Assembly (NCBI GenBank): GCA_016929355.1
Contig: JAFGJA010000103.1
Location: 1-9,489 of the forward strand
Direction: 5' to 3'
DNA: 9,489 bases
DNA from: Anaerolineae bacterium
GTDB taxonomy: Bacteria > Chloroflexota > Anaerolineae > Aggregatilineales > Aggregatilineaceae
Shown here: in pieces, positions 1 through 6,648 of the stretch
Layout of the letters: every line of letters begins with the position of its first letter
How positions within the stretch are numbered: position 1 is the first letter of the stretch
The notes under the pieces: model-generated
The model's database searches: none
Told to the model about the DNA's origin: nothing
Seen by the model: the letters and a program-made list of their open reading frames with translations, nothing else
Translations under genes and position numbers: made by a program

Positions 1-432
1 ATCATCCTGGCGCTGCAAGCCAAACAAGGGTGGTTTAATTATATACCGCGCAAACGGCAAGAAGAACTGGCGAACGAGATGATCGAAGCGCTGCGGATTG
101 TTACGCCAGATACCGAAAAACCGGTTAAAGAACTTTCCGGGGGCAACCAACAAAAAGTTATTTTAGCGCGTTGGTTAGTGTCCAACCCAGAGCTATTGAT
201 TCTTGATGAACCAACTCGTGGGATCGATGTCGGCGCTCATGCTGAAATCATCAACATCATCAAGCACCTTGCCCATGTCGGCAAAGCGATGATGGTGATT
301 TCCTCCGAGTTGGCCGAAGTTGTGGATTATAGCAATCGTGTCATCGTACTGCGGGATCGCAAAAAAGTCACCGAACTGGAAGGCGACGAAGTCAGCGAAA
401 ACATGATTATGCAAGCGATTGCTGAGAGGTAA
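1..432 (+). CDS. ytfR: Sugar ABC transporter ATP-binding protein, C-terminal part (YtfR-like), 5' truncated
   Basis: The window opens inside this gene; frame 1 is open from base 1 and gives the last 143 residues. Visible are the ABC signature LSGGNQQK (fragment residues 45-52) and the Walker B/D-loop LLILDEPTRGIDVG (65-78) with the catalytic Glu. The usual H-loop His is replaced in VISSELAEV. That replacement is typical of the second nucleotide-binding domain of the tandem RbsA/MglA/YtfR ATPases, so the missing part should hold a complete first domain. The protein powers import of a monosaccharide from the cytoplasmic face of the membrane. It is followed after 2 bp by two permeases that match YtfT and YjfF closely, which is why YtfR is preferred over RbsA or XylG. 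Family assignment is secure; the transported sugar is inferred only from the permeases. Confidence 0.93.
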   Translation: MILALQAKQGWFNYIPRKRQEELANEMIEALRIVTPDTEKPVKELSGGNQQKVILARWLVSNPELLILDEPTRGIDVGAHAEIINIIKHLAHVGKAMMVISSELAEVVDYSNRVIVLRDRKKVTELEGDEVSENMIMQAIAER

Positions 433-434
433 CT

Positions 435-1517
435 ATGCGTGAGTCATTTATTCCCCGTTTAAGACAAAAATTTACCAGCAATGCCAATTGGTACAACAAT
501 CGGGCGGTTTGGACCGTTTTAGCCCTGATTACCATTATTGCAGTGAACCGCATCATTTCACCCAACTTTTTCCAGATTAAGATGGTGAATGACCGTCTCA
601 TCGGCAGCCCGATCAACATTCTTGATGGTGCAGCCCCGATTCTGCTGCTGTCGATTGGGATGACCCTCGTGATCGCCACCGAAGGTGTTGATCTCTCGGT
701 GGGGGCGGTGATGGCAATTAGCGCCGCCGTTGGCGTAGTGATGATTAATAAGCACGAAGCCGGAGCAACTGAATTTTACTACCAGCCCGCCTTTGTGATC
801 CTGGCGGCCCTGGCCGCCGGAGCCTTGTGCGGCCTGTGGAACGGCATCCTGGTTGCCTTTTTGGATATACAGCCGATTGTTGCCACCTTAATTTTAATGA
901 CTTCAGGACGCGGTATCGCCCAGATGATCACGGATGGGCAATCGCCAACGTTCACCAATGACACATTGGCCTTTATTGGGCGTGGCGTGATCTTCGGCCT
1001 CCCCTTCACCATCTATCTGTACGTGGGCATGTTGATCTTAACCATTATTTTGGTGCGCCGAACCGCGATTGGCCTGTTGGTCGAATCGGTGGGGATCAAT
1101 GACCGGGCCAGTTTCTATGCTGGTATCAACGCCGCCCTGGTTAAAGTGCTGGTTTATGTGGTTTCTGGGGTATGCGCCGCGATTGCCGGGTTAGTGATGG
1201 CCGGGGAAGTCAAATCAGCCGATCCCCATAAAAATGGTGAGTGGGCGGAACTTGACGCAATTTTAGCGGTGGTCATCGGCGGCACAGCCTTGAGCGGCGG
1301 GCGCTTCAGTCTGGTATTAAGCGCTGTCGGAGCCTTGATCATCCAGAGTTTGCTCACCGGACTTTATGTCAGCGATCTCCATCCAACGGCCAATCTGGTA
1401 GTTAAAGCCCTGGTGGTGCTGTTGGTCCTGCTGATTCAGTCGACTGAATTCAGATATTATGTTTCGCGGCTTTTCAGAACTAAAACTTTAGCACGGCTGA
1501 TTAGGAGTAAGGCATGA
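435..1517 (+). CDS. ytfT: Sugar ABC transporter permease, YtfT-like
   Basis: This encodes a 360-residue inner-membrane permease of the RbsC/AraH (BPD_transp_2) family, slightly longer than E. coli YtfT as I recall it (about 340). Hydrophobic segments run from about residue 25 to 335. Family landmarks are RLIGSPINILDGAAP (54-68), GMTLVIATEGVDLSVGAVMA (75-94), QPIVATLILMTSGRG (146-160) and ELDAILAVVIGGTALSGGRF (272-291). These resemble E. coli YtfT, a permease of the galactofuranose importer, more than RbsC. An extra hydrophilic patch near residues 104-117 accounts for part of the extra length. The ATG is supported by GAGAGG at 424-429, five bases upstream and abutting the ATPase stop codon, so translation is probably coupled. 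It pairs with the next permease as a heterodimer. YtfT-type identity is well supported; galactofuranose as substrate is only an analogy, and other furanose or uronate-derived sugars are possible. Confidence 0.93.
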   Translation: MRESFIPRLRQKFTSNANWYNNRAVWTVLALITIIAVNRIISPNFFQIKMVNDRLIGSPINILDGAAPILLLSIGMTLVIATEGVDLSVGAVMAISAAVGVVMINKHEAGATEFYYQPAFVILAALAAGALCGLWNGILVAFLDIQPIVATLILMTSGRGIAQMITDGQSPTFTNDTLAFIGRGVIFGLPFTIYLYVGMLILTIILVRRTAIGLLVESVGINDRASFYAGINAALVKVLVYVVSGVCAAIAGLVMAGEVKSADPHKNGEWAELDAILAVVIGGTALSGGRFSLVLSAVGALIIQSLLTGLYVSDLHPTANLVVKALVVLLVLLIQSTEFRYYVSRLFRTKTLARLIRSKA

Positions 1518-2515
1518 AATCGCGGTTCTTCCCTCTCATTGTATCCTTTGTTGTGTTTGCCCTGCTCTATGCGTTCGCTTACTCGCGTTTTTCCAGTTTT
1601 GGCTCAATGCGGGTGGTATGCAACTTGCTCAGGAATTACGCCTATCTAGGTATCCCGGCCATTGGTGTCACCTTTGTGATTCTTTCAGGCGGGATCGACC
1701 TGTCACCGGGAGCCGTGATCGCCTTCACCGGCGTATTCTGCGCCTTGATGATCGAACGCCATGACATGCACCCCTTGGTTGCGTTTACCATCATCCTGAC
1801 CATCGGCACACTTTTCGGCGCGATGATCGGCGTGTTCGTTTACTACTTCAAGATTCCGTCTTTCATCGCCACACTGTCCGGAATGTTCCTGGCGCGCGGC
1901 GGGGCGTATGTCCTGACCACCGATTCAATCAGCATTCGCCATCCGTTTTACGCGGATGTGTCAAAAATCGTGTATGTTTTCCCCGATGGGGGACGGTTCA
2001 CCTTTGCGGCTGGTGCGTTTGTGGCCGTTGTTATCCTGGGCGTTTTCCTCGCGCATTATACACGCTTCGGGCGCAATGTGTATGCCATGGGCGGGAATGA
2101 AACCGGGGCGATGCTGCTTGGCGTGCCGCTTGGCCGCACAACAATCAGCATCTATGCCCTTAGCAGCTTTCTGGCAACCTTTGCCGGGATTGTCCTTTCC
2201 CTATCAAAACGCTCCGGTGATTCAACAATTGCGAACGGGGCCGAACTTGACATCATCACGGGTGTTGTGATCGGCGGCACACTGTTAACAGGTGGCGTCG
2301 GTTATGTGATCGGGACCTTCATTGGTATCTTGGTCCCCGGTGTAATCCACACCTACCTCACCCTGGATGGTTCGCTGACCCCCTGGTGGATCAAAATCAT
2401 CGTGGGACTGTTGTTATTCATATTCATCGTGCTGCAAAAGCTCTTGAGCCGCCAGTACACCTTCTTTAAACCTTTAAGGCTTCCTATCAGAGGAAAAGCT
2501 AAAGCAGAAGTATAA
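1514..2515 (+). CDS. yjfF: Sugar ABC transporter permease, YjfF-like
   Basis: This is a 333-residue polytopic permease, close to the length of E. coli YjfF. Its start overlaps the ytfT stop as ATGA, with AGGAG at 1503-1507 six bases upstream. Recognisable stretches are VTFVILSGGIDLSPGAVIAF (52-71), the cytoplasmic coupling segment TRFGRNVYAMGGN (183-195), ELDIITGVVIGGTLLTGGVG (244-263) and DGSLTPWWIKI (285-295), all characteristic of YjfF rather than RbsC. The first motif has Pro where relatives usually have Val (DLSVG). It forms the second half of the translocation pore with the YtfT-like subunit. The tail (316-333) is basic and probably cytoplasmic. No substrate-binding protein gene follows, so the receptor subunit must be encoded upstream or elsewhere. 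Confidence 0.94.
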   Translation: MKSRFFPLIVSFVVFALLYAFAYSRFSSFGSMRVVCNLLRNYAYLGIPAIGVTFVILSGGIDLSPGAVIAFTGVFCALMIERHDMHPLVAFTIILTIGTLFGAMIGVFVYYFKIPSFIATLSGMFLARGGAYVLTTDSISIRHPFYADVSKIVYVFPDGGRFTFAAGAFVAVVILGVFLAHYTRFGRNVYAMGGNETGAMLLGVPLGRTTISIYALSSFLATFAGIVLSLSKRSGDSTIANGAELDIITGVVIGGTLLTGGVGYVIGTFIGILVPGVIHTYLTLDGSLTPWWIKIIVGLLLFIFIVLQKLLSRQYTFFKPLRLPIRGKAKAEV

Positions 2516-2524
2516 CATAGCACG

Positions 2525-2530
2525 TATAAT
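2525..2530 (+). promoter_or_regulatory. Possible -10 box upstream of the histidine kinase gene
   Basis: A perfect TATAAT hexamer lies 10 bp after the yjfF stop and 56 bp before the kinase ATG. No good -35 is present at 16-18 bp upstream (the best is AAAGCA at 2501), and no extended TG is seen. If used, transcription would begin near 2537, inside the first arm of the adjacent hairpin. This is a consensus match only. Confidence 0.35.
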
Positions 2531-2531
2531 A

Positions 2532-2556
2532 GCCGCCGTATGGGTGGTACGGCGGC
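2532..2556 (+). terminator. GC-rich hairpin after the transporter operon, terminator-like but without a U tract
   Basis: GCCGCCGTA (2532-2540) and TACGGCGGC (2548-2556) form a perfect 9-bp stem around a 7-base loop. It begins 16 bp after the yjfF stop. The downstream bases (AGTCTTCCAACATT) are only mildly T-rich, so a classical Rho-independent terminator is doubtful. The hairpin could instead stabilise the 3' end of the transporter mRNA or attenuate read-through into the kinase gene. Confidence 0.5.
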
Positions 2557-2586
2557 AGTCTTCCAACATTATAAATAGGGTAGATC

Positions 2587-4440
2587 ATGTATAAATTGTT
2601 ACGCAGTCCTGGGCTGGGAATCAAACTCAATATTTATGTGCTATTTGTCCTCAGCATTTTTCTCGTCAGCATTATTTTTTTGCTCAATCGCAACACGAAA
2701 AACTTAACGGAGCAAGTCGGCAGCGAGCGCGTGAATGAGGAAGTGAACATCCTCGAAAATCGCCTCGCCGAAATAGAAGACAAGCTGTTAGTTGATATTA
2801 ATTTCCTGTCAACCAATGTGCATTTTTACCAGGCGGTAGGCCGCCGTAACTCCGAAGATGTCGCCGCAATTATCAACCCCGCCAACGAATCCTTGAAGCT
2901 CGATGACATCACCGTTGTCGATGGCGATGGCATCCGTCTGATCGATACCGCCATTGATCAAAGTGATTTCACCGAAGAAGATAAATTGCTGGCAACCGGG
3001 TTGATCGGCCAGAAGTCCATTGCCTTGCTGATCGAGGATAACGAGGGGCAAACACAGATTAGCATTGCCGCCGTCGCCCCGATTCTCAGCCAGACCGGGA
3101 ACCGGTTGGGTGCGATCCTGATGCGCCGCCGGGTAAATGATCAATTTCTTGATAACCTGACGTTTGGCCGCGCTACCGTTCACCTGGGGATGGTTTATAA
3201 CGATCAGATTATCGCGCGCACCATCTTAGCCCCGTCCGACCAACCCGCCTCGGATGACATGCTGGCGAACAGCATCGCCGTTAACAGCACCTCATTGAGC
3301 AAAGCGCAAATCGGTCAGGCGGTCATTTTGGATAATCTCATGGCGGGCATTGATGGCGTACCTCATGCTGTCGCCTATGTGCCCCTGCGCGCCGGATCAC
3401 AAACCTCGCCAGTGGTCATGGTCATCCTGGTTGAATTAGAGGAAATTCACGCCTTCCAAAACCGGACGCTTAACACAACCGTGTTTATTTTCACCGGGCT
3501 AACCCTGTTGGCGCTCTCGATTATCTACTTAGCCATTCACTACATCACGATTCGCCCGTTGAACGCGCTGCGCAGCACCGCGCACACCATGACAAGTGGG
3601 CAGTATGATCAGCGTGTCCCGGTCAATTCGCAGGATGAAGTGGGCCAGCTCGCGGTAGCGTTTAATGAGATGGCAAACGCCATTGAGCAGCGCGAGATCA
3701 GTTTGAAGGAAGCCCGTGAACGCGCCGAACAAGCAGATCGTGTCAAATCGTTGTTTTTAGCGAGCGTATCGCATGAACTGCGCACGCCGCTTAACGCGAT
3801 CATCAATCTGACCAAATTTGTTGGACTGGGCATGTACGGCGCAATCAACGACGACCAAAAAGACACGCTGCAAAAAGTTGAGATCAGCGGCAAACATTTA
3901 CTCAGTCTGATTAATGATGTGCTGGACATCTCGAAAATCGAAGCCGGATCATTGGAATTATTCATTGAAGAAGGCTTAGACCTGGAAAATATTATCCAAC
4001 CCGCCATCGAAACCGCGCGCGGGCTGCTTCTGGAAAAAAATGTCACCATTCACTGCACCATTGAGCCGGGACTGCCCCATCTGACCGGGGATGAGCAGCG
4101 CATCCGGCAAATCGTCTTGAACCTGCTCTCGAACGCCTGCAAATTCACCGAACAAGGCGAAATTAAGGTCCGCGCCTCATGTCACAATGACACGATCCTC
4201 ATCACCGTCAAGGATACAGGCCCCGGCATTGATCCCAGCGATCACGAAACCATCTTTGAGGTTTTCCGGCAAGCGCGATCCGGGGTGCGTAAAGCGGAAG
4301 GCACAGGCCTCGGCTTACCCATCTCGCGGCGGTTAGCAGAAGCCCATGAAGGGCGGTTATGGGTTGAAAGCGCACTCGGACAAGGGGCTACCTTTTATGT
4401 GGCTTTGCCAGTACAATCTACCCTCGAACCAACGCTGTAA
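2587..4440 (+). CDS. Membrane sensor histidine kinase (extracytoplasmic sensor-HAMP-HisKA-HATPase)
   Basis: This encodes a 617-residue two-component kinase. A short cytoplasmic N-terminus leads into TM1 (about 13-33) and then a long charged helix. An extracytoplasmic sensor of roughly 265 residues follows (about 34-297), with the look of a CACHE/PDC fold; APILSQTGNRLGAIL (164-178) resembles the end of a CACHE subdomain. TM2 (about 298-320), HAMP (about 321-375), a linker helix, HisKA and HATPase complete it. The H-box is SHELRTP (395-401) with phospho-acceptor H396. ATP-site motifs are the N box NLLSNACKFT (512-521), G1 DTGPGI (543-548), the F box FEVFRQ (557-562) and G2 GTGLGL (572-577), all intact, so it should be active. 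There is no attached receiver; two receivers are encoded immediately downstream. The RBS is weak (AGGG, 2577-2580). The ligand is unknown; its place after a sugar importer suggests a carbohydrate or a related cue, which is inference. Confidence 0.93.
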   Translation: MYKLLRSPGLGIKLNIYVLFVLSIFLVSIIFLLNRNTKNLTEQVGSERVNEEVNILENRLAEIEDKLLVDINFLSTNVHFYQAVGRRNSEDVAAIINPANESLKLDDITVVDGDGIRLIDTAIDQSDFTEEDKLLATGLIGQKSIALLIEDNEGQTQISIAAVAPILSQTGNRLGAILMRRRVNDQFLDNLTFGRATVHLGMVYNDQIIARTILAPSDQPASDDMLANSIAVNSTSLSKAQIGQAVILDNLMAGIDGVPHAVAYVPLRAGSQTSPVVMVILVELEEIHAFQNRTLNTTVFIFTGLTLLALSIIYLAIHYITIRPLNALRSTAHTMTSGQYDQRVPVNSQDEVGQLAVAFNEMANAIEQREISLKEARERAEQADRVKSLFLASVSHELRTPLNAIINLTKFVGLGMYGAINDDQKDTLQKVEISGKHLLSLINDVLDISKIEAGSLELFIEEGLDLENIIQPAIETARGLLLEKNVTIHCTIEPGLPHLTGDEQRIRQIVLNLLSNACKFTEQGEIKVRASCHNDTILITVKDTGPGIDPSDHETIFEVFRQARSGVRKAEGTGLGLPISRRLAEAHEGRLWVESALGQGATFYVALPVQSTLEPTL

Positions 4441-4461
4441 TGATCGTGAAGGACAGGGCTG

Positions 4462-4866
4462 ATGTCTGACAAGGTATTTCTCTATTTCGAGGATGATGCG
4501 TTAAGTCGTGATGTGATGCAAACCTGTTTGACACGGGGTTTGCGCTATGACAAGGTATGGATTTTCGAAGACAGTGCCGATTTTGAAAATCGCCTCAGCG
4601 CGATTGGGGCGAAACCTGATGTTATTTTTTTAGATATTCATATTGAACCGCTTGATGGCTTTGCAATGCTCAAATTGATCCGGCAAAGCGAAAAATACCA
4701 ATCGACCAAAGTTGTCGCGCTGACGGCCAGTGTCATGAATGAAGAGGTGAAAACCTTGAGAGAAGCGGGCTTTGATGGTGTAATCGCCAAACCGTTGGAT
4801 TATGATTCGTTCCCCCGCGTACTCAATCGAATTTTAGCCGGAGAACAGGTATGGCATATTAAATGA
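4462..4866 (+). CDS. Single-domain response regulator (CheY-like receiver), first of a pair
   Basis: This 134-residue protein consists of a receiver domain only. It has the acidic pocket E10-D11-D12, phospho-acceptor D58 in VIFLDIHIEPLDG, switch residue T88 in VVALTAS, and K110 in AKPLD. All catalytic positions are present, so phosphorylation is expected. There is no output domain after residue ~125, only a short tail ending LNRILAGEQVWHIK. It starts 21 bp after the kinase stop, with GAAGGA at 4448-4453, so the two are almost certainly co-transcribed and form a cognate pair. The likely role is phosphotransfer or protein-protein signalling rather than direct DNA binding. E10 replaces the commoner first Asp of the pocket, a conservative change found in many receivers. 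Confidence 0.9.
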   Translation: MSDKVFLYFEDDALSRDVMQTCLTRGLRYDKVWIFEDSADFENRLSAIGAKPDVIFLDIHIEPLDGFAMLKLIRQSEKYQSTKVVALTASVMNEEVKTLREAGFDGVIAKPLDYDSFPRVLNRILAGEQVWHIK

Positions 4867-4928
4867 GATTTATAGGAAGCTGGCTTTACAGTAAAAACAT
4901 TTGGCATTGGATGTAAAAGGACGAACAG

Positions 4929-5315
4929 ATGGCAAACCTTCATGCCCTGATCATTGATGATGATGCCTATAGCATTCATGTGATGGAACGAATGCTTGAT
5001 CAGGAGGATATTTCCTATACGGCAGTCGCCGATCCCACCTGTGTCGAGGAAACGCTGAAACAACTTGAGACAGTTGATATTGTGTTCCTCGACCTGGAAA
5101 TGCCGAAGCTAGATGGCTATGAAGTATTGGCGATCCTCAAGGCGCACCTGAACGCAAAAGTGCCCATTGTCGCCTGTACCGTCCATACCGCCGAAATGGG
5201 CAATACCCGCCGCCAGGGATTTTTCAGTTTTGTCGCCAAACCCTTAGATCATGATCGCTTTTCCGATCAACTCAACCGCATCCTGAATGGCACGCCTGTG
5301 TGGGAAGCGCGTTAA
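4929..5315 (+). CDS. Single-domain response regulator (CheY-like receiver), second of a pair
   Basis: This encodes a 128-residue receiver-only protein. The acidic pocket is D10-D11-D12, the phospho-acceptor is D55 in VFLDLEMPKLDGYE, the switch residue is T84 in IVACTVHT, and the Lys is K104 in AKPLDHDRF. As in the preceding receiver, the protein ends in an LNRIL-G-x-x-VW tail (LNRILNGTPVWEAR) and has no effector domain, so the two probably arose by duplication or share a partner surface. The ATG is supported by AAAAGGA at 4915-4921, seven bases upstream. A 62-bp gap separates it from the first receiver, with no obvious terminator, so it likely belongs to the same transcript. Which receiver the kinase prefers cannot be judged from sequence. 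Confidence 0.9.
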   Translation: MANLHALIIDDDAYSIHVMERMLDQEDISYTAVADPTCVEETLKQLETVDIVFLDLEMPKLDGYEVLAILKAHLNAKVPIVACTVHTAEMGNTRRQGFFSFVAKPLDHDRFSDQLNRILNGTPVWEAR

Positions 5316-5323
5316 CCCGCGCT
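5306..5323. terminator. Small hairpin at the convergent gene ends, possible bidirectional terminator
   Basis: AGCGCG (5306-5311) and CGCGCT (5318-5323) form a perfect 6-bp stem with a 6-base loop TTAACC. It sits exactly where the second receiver gene (stop 5313-5315) and the opposing dehydrogenase gene (stop 5323-5325) meet. Neither side has a strong T tract, so termination efficiency is uncertain. No other terminator is visible between these converging genes. Confidence 0.3.
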
Positions 5324-6405
5324 CAGGCTAACTCCGTCTTTCCATTCACACTCATGTAGAAGGGATCACCCGGCAGAATCGAGCCACGTTTGACTGGCTG
5401 CCCGGTAAAGGCGGATTTATACAGGCTGGTGAGAAACTCAATCGTGGAACGCACGTCATCCACGCGCGGCCAGGGAGCTTCGCTGCGATCCAGCGCATCC
5501 AGCAAACTGGCTAGCTGCGTGCCAATCGTAGCGGGCTTTTCCTCCGGCATGGTTTCCCACTGCTTGAGCGCCTTGGTGCGCAGTTCGGTGGGCGGCAGGG
5601 TGAAAGTCCAGCTTTCATCCCGGTAGCTATAAAGATGCCTTAGCTCGACAGTGGCTTGTTGGCAGTCGATCCGAATATACGACTCCTGATGTGGCGATAC
5701 AGCACTGTTGATCAGGCTCGCCATTGCCCCATTGCTAAAATGCACATGCGCCAGGGCTACGTTTTCGACCTCGATGTCTCGATCCAGCGTGCCAACAGTC
5801 GCGCTGATGGTATCCCAATCACCCATCAACCACATGAAAAAATCCATCGCGTGAATCCCTAACGTCATGGCTACGCCGCCGAGTTCAGTCGCCCATTTGC
5901 CGCGCCAGGGGATTTCGTAATAGGCTGGCTCCCGATACCACGTCGTTTGACAGATTCCCACGAGCGGTTTGCCCAGTGCGCCCTCATCAAGCAACCGTTT
6001 GACATGCTGCCCACTCGATCCATAACGCCATTGCAGCACCCCCGTGCAGGTAGAGCCGGTGCGTTGTATTGTCGCTTCGATCTGATCCAATTGGGCCAGC
6101 GAACCCGCTAACGGTTTCTCACATAACACATGCGACCCGGCTTCAAGCGCTTCGATGCAGTGGTGAAAATGGTCGCCGGGGGGCGAGACAATGATCACGA
6201 GATCAGGGTGCTGTTCTCGAAACAGGGCTTCTGGCCCACCATAGGAATGAGGGATATTGTATGTTGCGGCGAACTCGCGCGCTCTGGTTTCGTCTATATC
6301 AACAACCGCAATAACCTCCGTGCGATCTCCCTGTTCCTGAATGGATCGCATGTGTCCATGAGCGAATTTACCACAACCAATAAGTGCGATCTGTGTTTTT
6401 GACAT
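5323..6405 (-). CDS. Gfo/Idh/MocA family NAD(P)-dependent sugar dehydrogenase
   Basis: This is a 360-residue oxidoreductase. The N-terminal Rossmann fold has IALIGCGKFAHGH (6-18; GxGxxA type), then VVDID (34-38), VSPPGDH (73-79) and the family hallmark CEKPLA (95-100), with K97 the expected catalytic Lys. The C-terminal alpha/beta domain has GGVAMTLGIHAMDFFMWLMG (176-195); the H185/D188 pattern matches the catalytic His region. Such enzymes oxidise or reduce a ring or chain hydroxyl of sugars, inositols or sugar acids in the cytoplasm; the substrate cannot be assigned. The frame stays open upstream to an ATG at 6456, but ATG 6405 is chosen: AGGA (6417-6414, minus strand) sits eight bases before it, and MSKTQIALIG is the normal family N-terminus. 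It runs divergently from the GH88 operon, with operator-like sites between them, and converges on the receiver gene. Confidence 0.92.
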   Translation of the reverse strand: MSKTQIALIGCGKFAHGHMRSIQEQGDRTEVIAVVDIDETRAREFAATYNIPHSYGGPEALFREQHPDLVIIVSPPGDHFHHCIEALEAGSHVLCEKPLAGSLAQLDQIEATIQRTGSTCTGVLQWRYGSSGQHVKRLLDEGALGKPLVGICQTTWYREPAYYEIPWRGKWATELGGVAMTLGIHAMDFFMWLMGDWDTISATVGTLDRDIEVENVALAHVHFSNGAMASLINSAVSPHQESYIRIDCQQATVELRHLYSYRDESWTFTLPPTELRTKALKQWETMPEEKPATIGTQLASLLDALDRSEAPWPRVDDVRSTIEFLTSLYKSAFTGQPVKRGSILPGDPFYMSVNGKTELA

Positions 6406-6408
6406 CAA

Positions 6409-6417
6409 CCTTTTCCT
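6409..6417 (-). promoter_or_regulatory. Ribosome binding site that fixes the dehydrogenase start
   Basis: On the minus strand this reads AGGAAAAGG, with the AGGA core eight bases from the ATG at 6405. It favours that start over the in-frame ATG at 6456, whose 17 extra residues (MLRLVCAKYTFIVRKRL) do not fit the Gfo/Idh/MocA fold. Confidence 0.75.
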
Positions 6418-6479
6418 GACTATGAAAGTATATTTGGCGCAAACTAGTCTGAGCAAAATCCTCGACCCTGCGCTACAAT

Positions 6480-6491
6480 GTTACCAGTAAC
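6480..6491. promoter_or_regulatory. LacI-type operator-like palindrome, site 1
   Basis: GTTACCAGTAAC consists of perfect GTTAC/GTAAC arms around a central CA, the size and style of LacI/GalR-family operators. On the minus strand it falls about +1 to +12 relative to the start point predicted from TATAAT at 6503-6498, a classical repressor position for the dehydrogenase gene. A related sequence lies at 6582-6593. The regulator itself is not in the window. Confidence 0.5.
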
Positions 6492-6497
6492 GTTTGT

Positions 6498-6503
6498 ATT
6501 ATA
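6498..6503 (-). promoter_or_regulatory. -10 box of a promoter for the dehydrogenase gene
   Basis: The minus strand reads TATAAT here, a perfect sigma-70-type -10 element. The -35 region is weak (around 6520-6526, TAAACT at 16 bp spacing), which suits a regulated promoter. Transcription would start near 6491 and leave a leader of roughly 85 bases before the ATG at 6405. Confidence 0.5.
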
Positions 6504-6581
6504 GCCAATTTCTTGCAGAAGTTTACCTGAAATCCGGCCCAATAATACCCACCGATCACGTTTTTTGAGGCTAATATATAC

Positions 6582-6593
6582 GTGAACGGTAAC
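6582..6593. promoter_or_regulatory. LacI-type operator-like sequence, site 2 (degenerate)
   Basis: The minus strand reads GTTACCGTTCAC. Aligned with site 1 over 16 bases (TGTTACCAGTAACGTT against TGTTACCGTTCACGTA), 12 positions agree, including the whole TGTTACC half. It is also flanked by a CGTG/CACG inverted pair (6581-6584, 6593-6596). It lies about 50 bp upstream of the GH88 start, just before weak -10 candidates (TATTAT 6598-6603, TAAAAT 6614-6619). Centres of sites 1 and 2 are 102 bp apart. This is a pattern match only. Confidence 0.4.
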
Positions 6594-6634
6594 ACGATAT
6601 TATTGCGTTAAATTAAAATTCTACCCCCTGTGAT

Positions 6635-6640
6635 AAGGAG
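6635..6640 (+). promoter_or_regulatory. Ribosome binding site implying a TTG start for GH88
   Basis: AAGGAG ends at 6640, so an initiation codon at GTG 6640 would overlap it and lack a spacer. The in-frame TTG at 6649 stands eight bases downstream, the normal distance, and is preferred. Confidence 0.7.
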
Positions 6641-6648
6641 TGATCATT

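Noticed and set aside
1956..2270. Plus-strand alternative frame (104 codons) inside yjfF
   Set aside because: Overlaps a well-conserved permease; Cys/Trp/Pro-rich composition and no family features.
3609..4049. Minus-strand open frame (146 codons) opposite the kinase HAMP/HisKA region
   Set aside because: Ser- and Leu-rich shadow of the SHELRTP region, with no independent support.
6406..6456. N-terminal extension of the dehydrogenase to the ATG at 6456
   Set aside because: The extra 17 residues are basic and hydrophobic and precede the canonical Rossmann start. A good RBS serves ATG 6405 instead.
6521..6532. GTTTACCTGAAA as a possible third operator copy
   Set aside because: Only one half resembles the other sites and there is no symmetry, so a chance match is likely.
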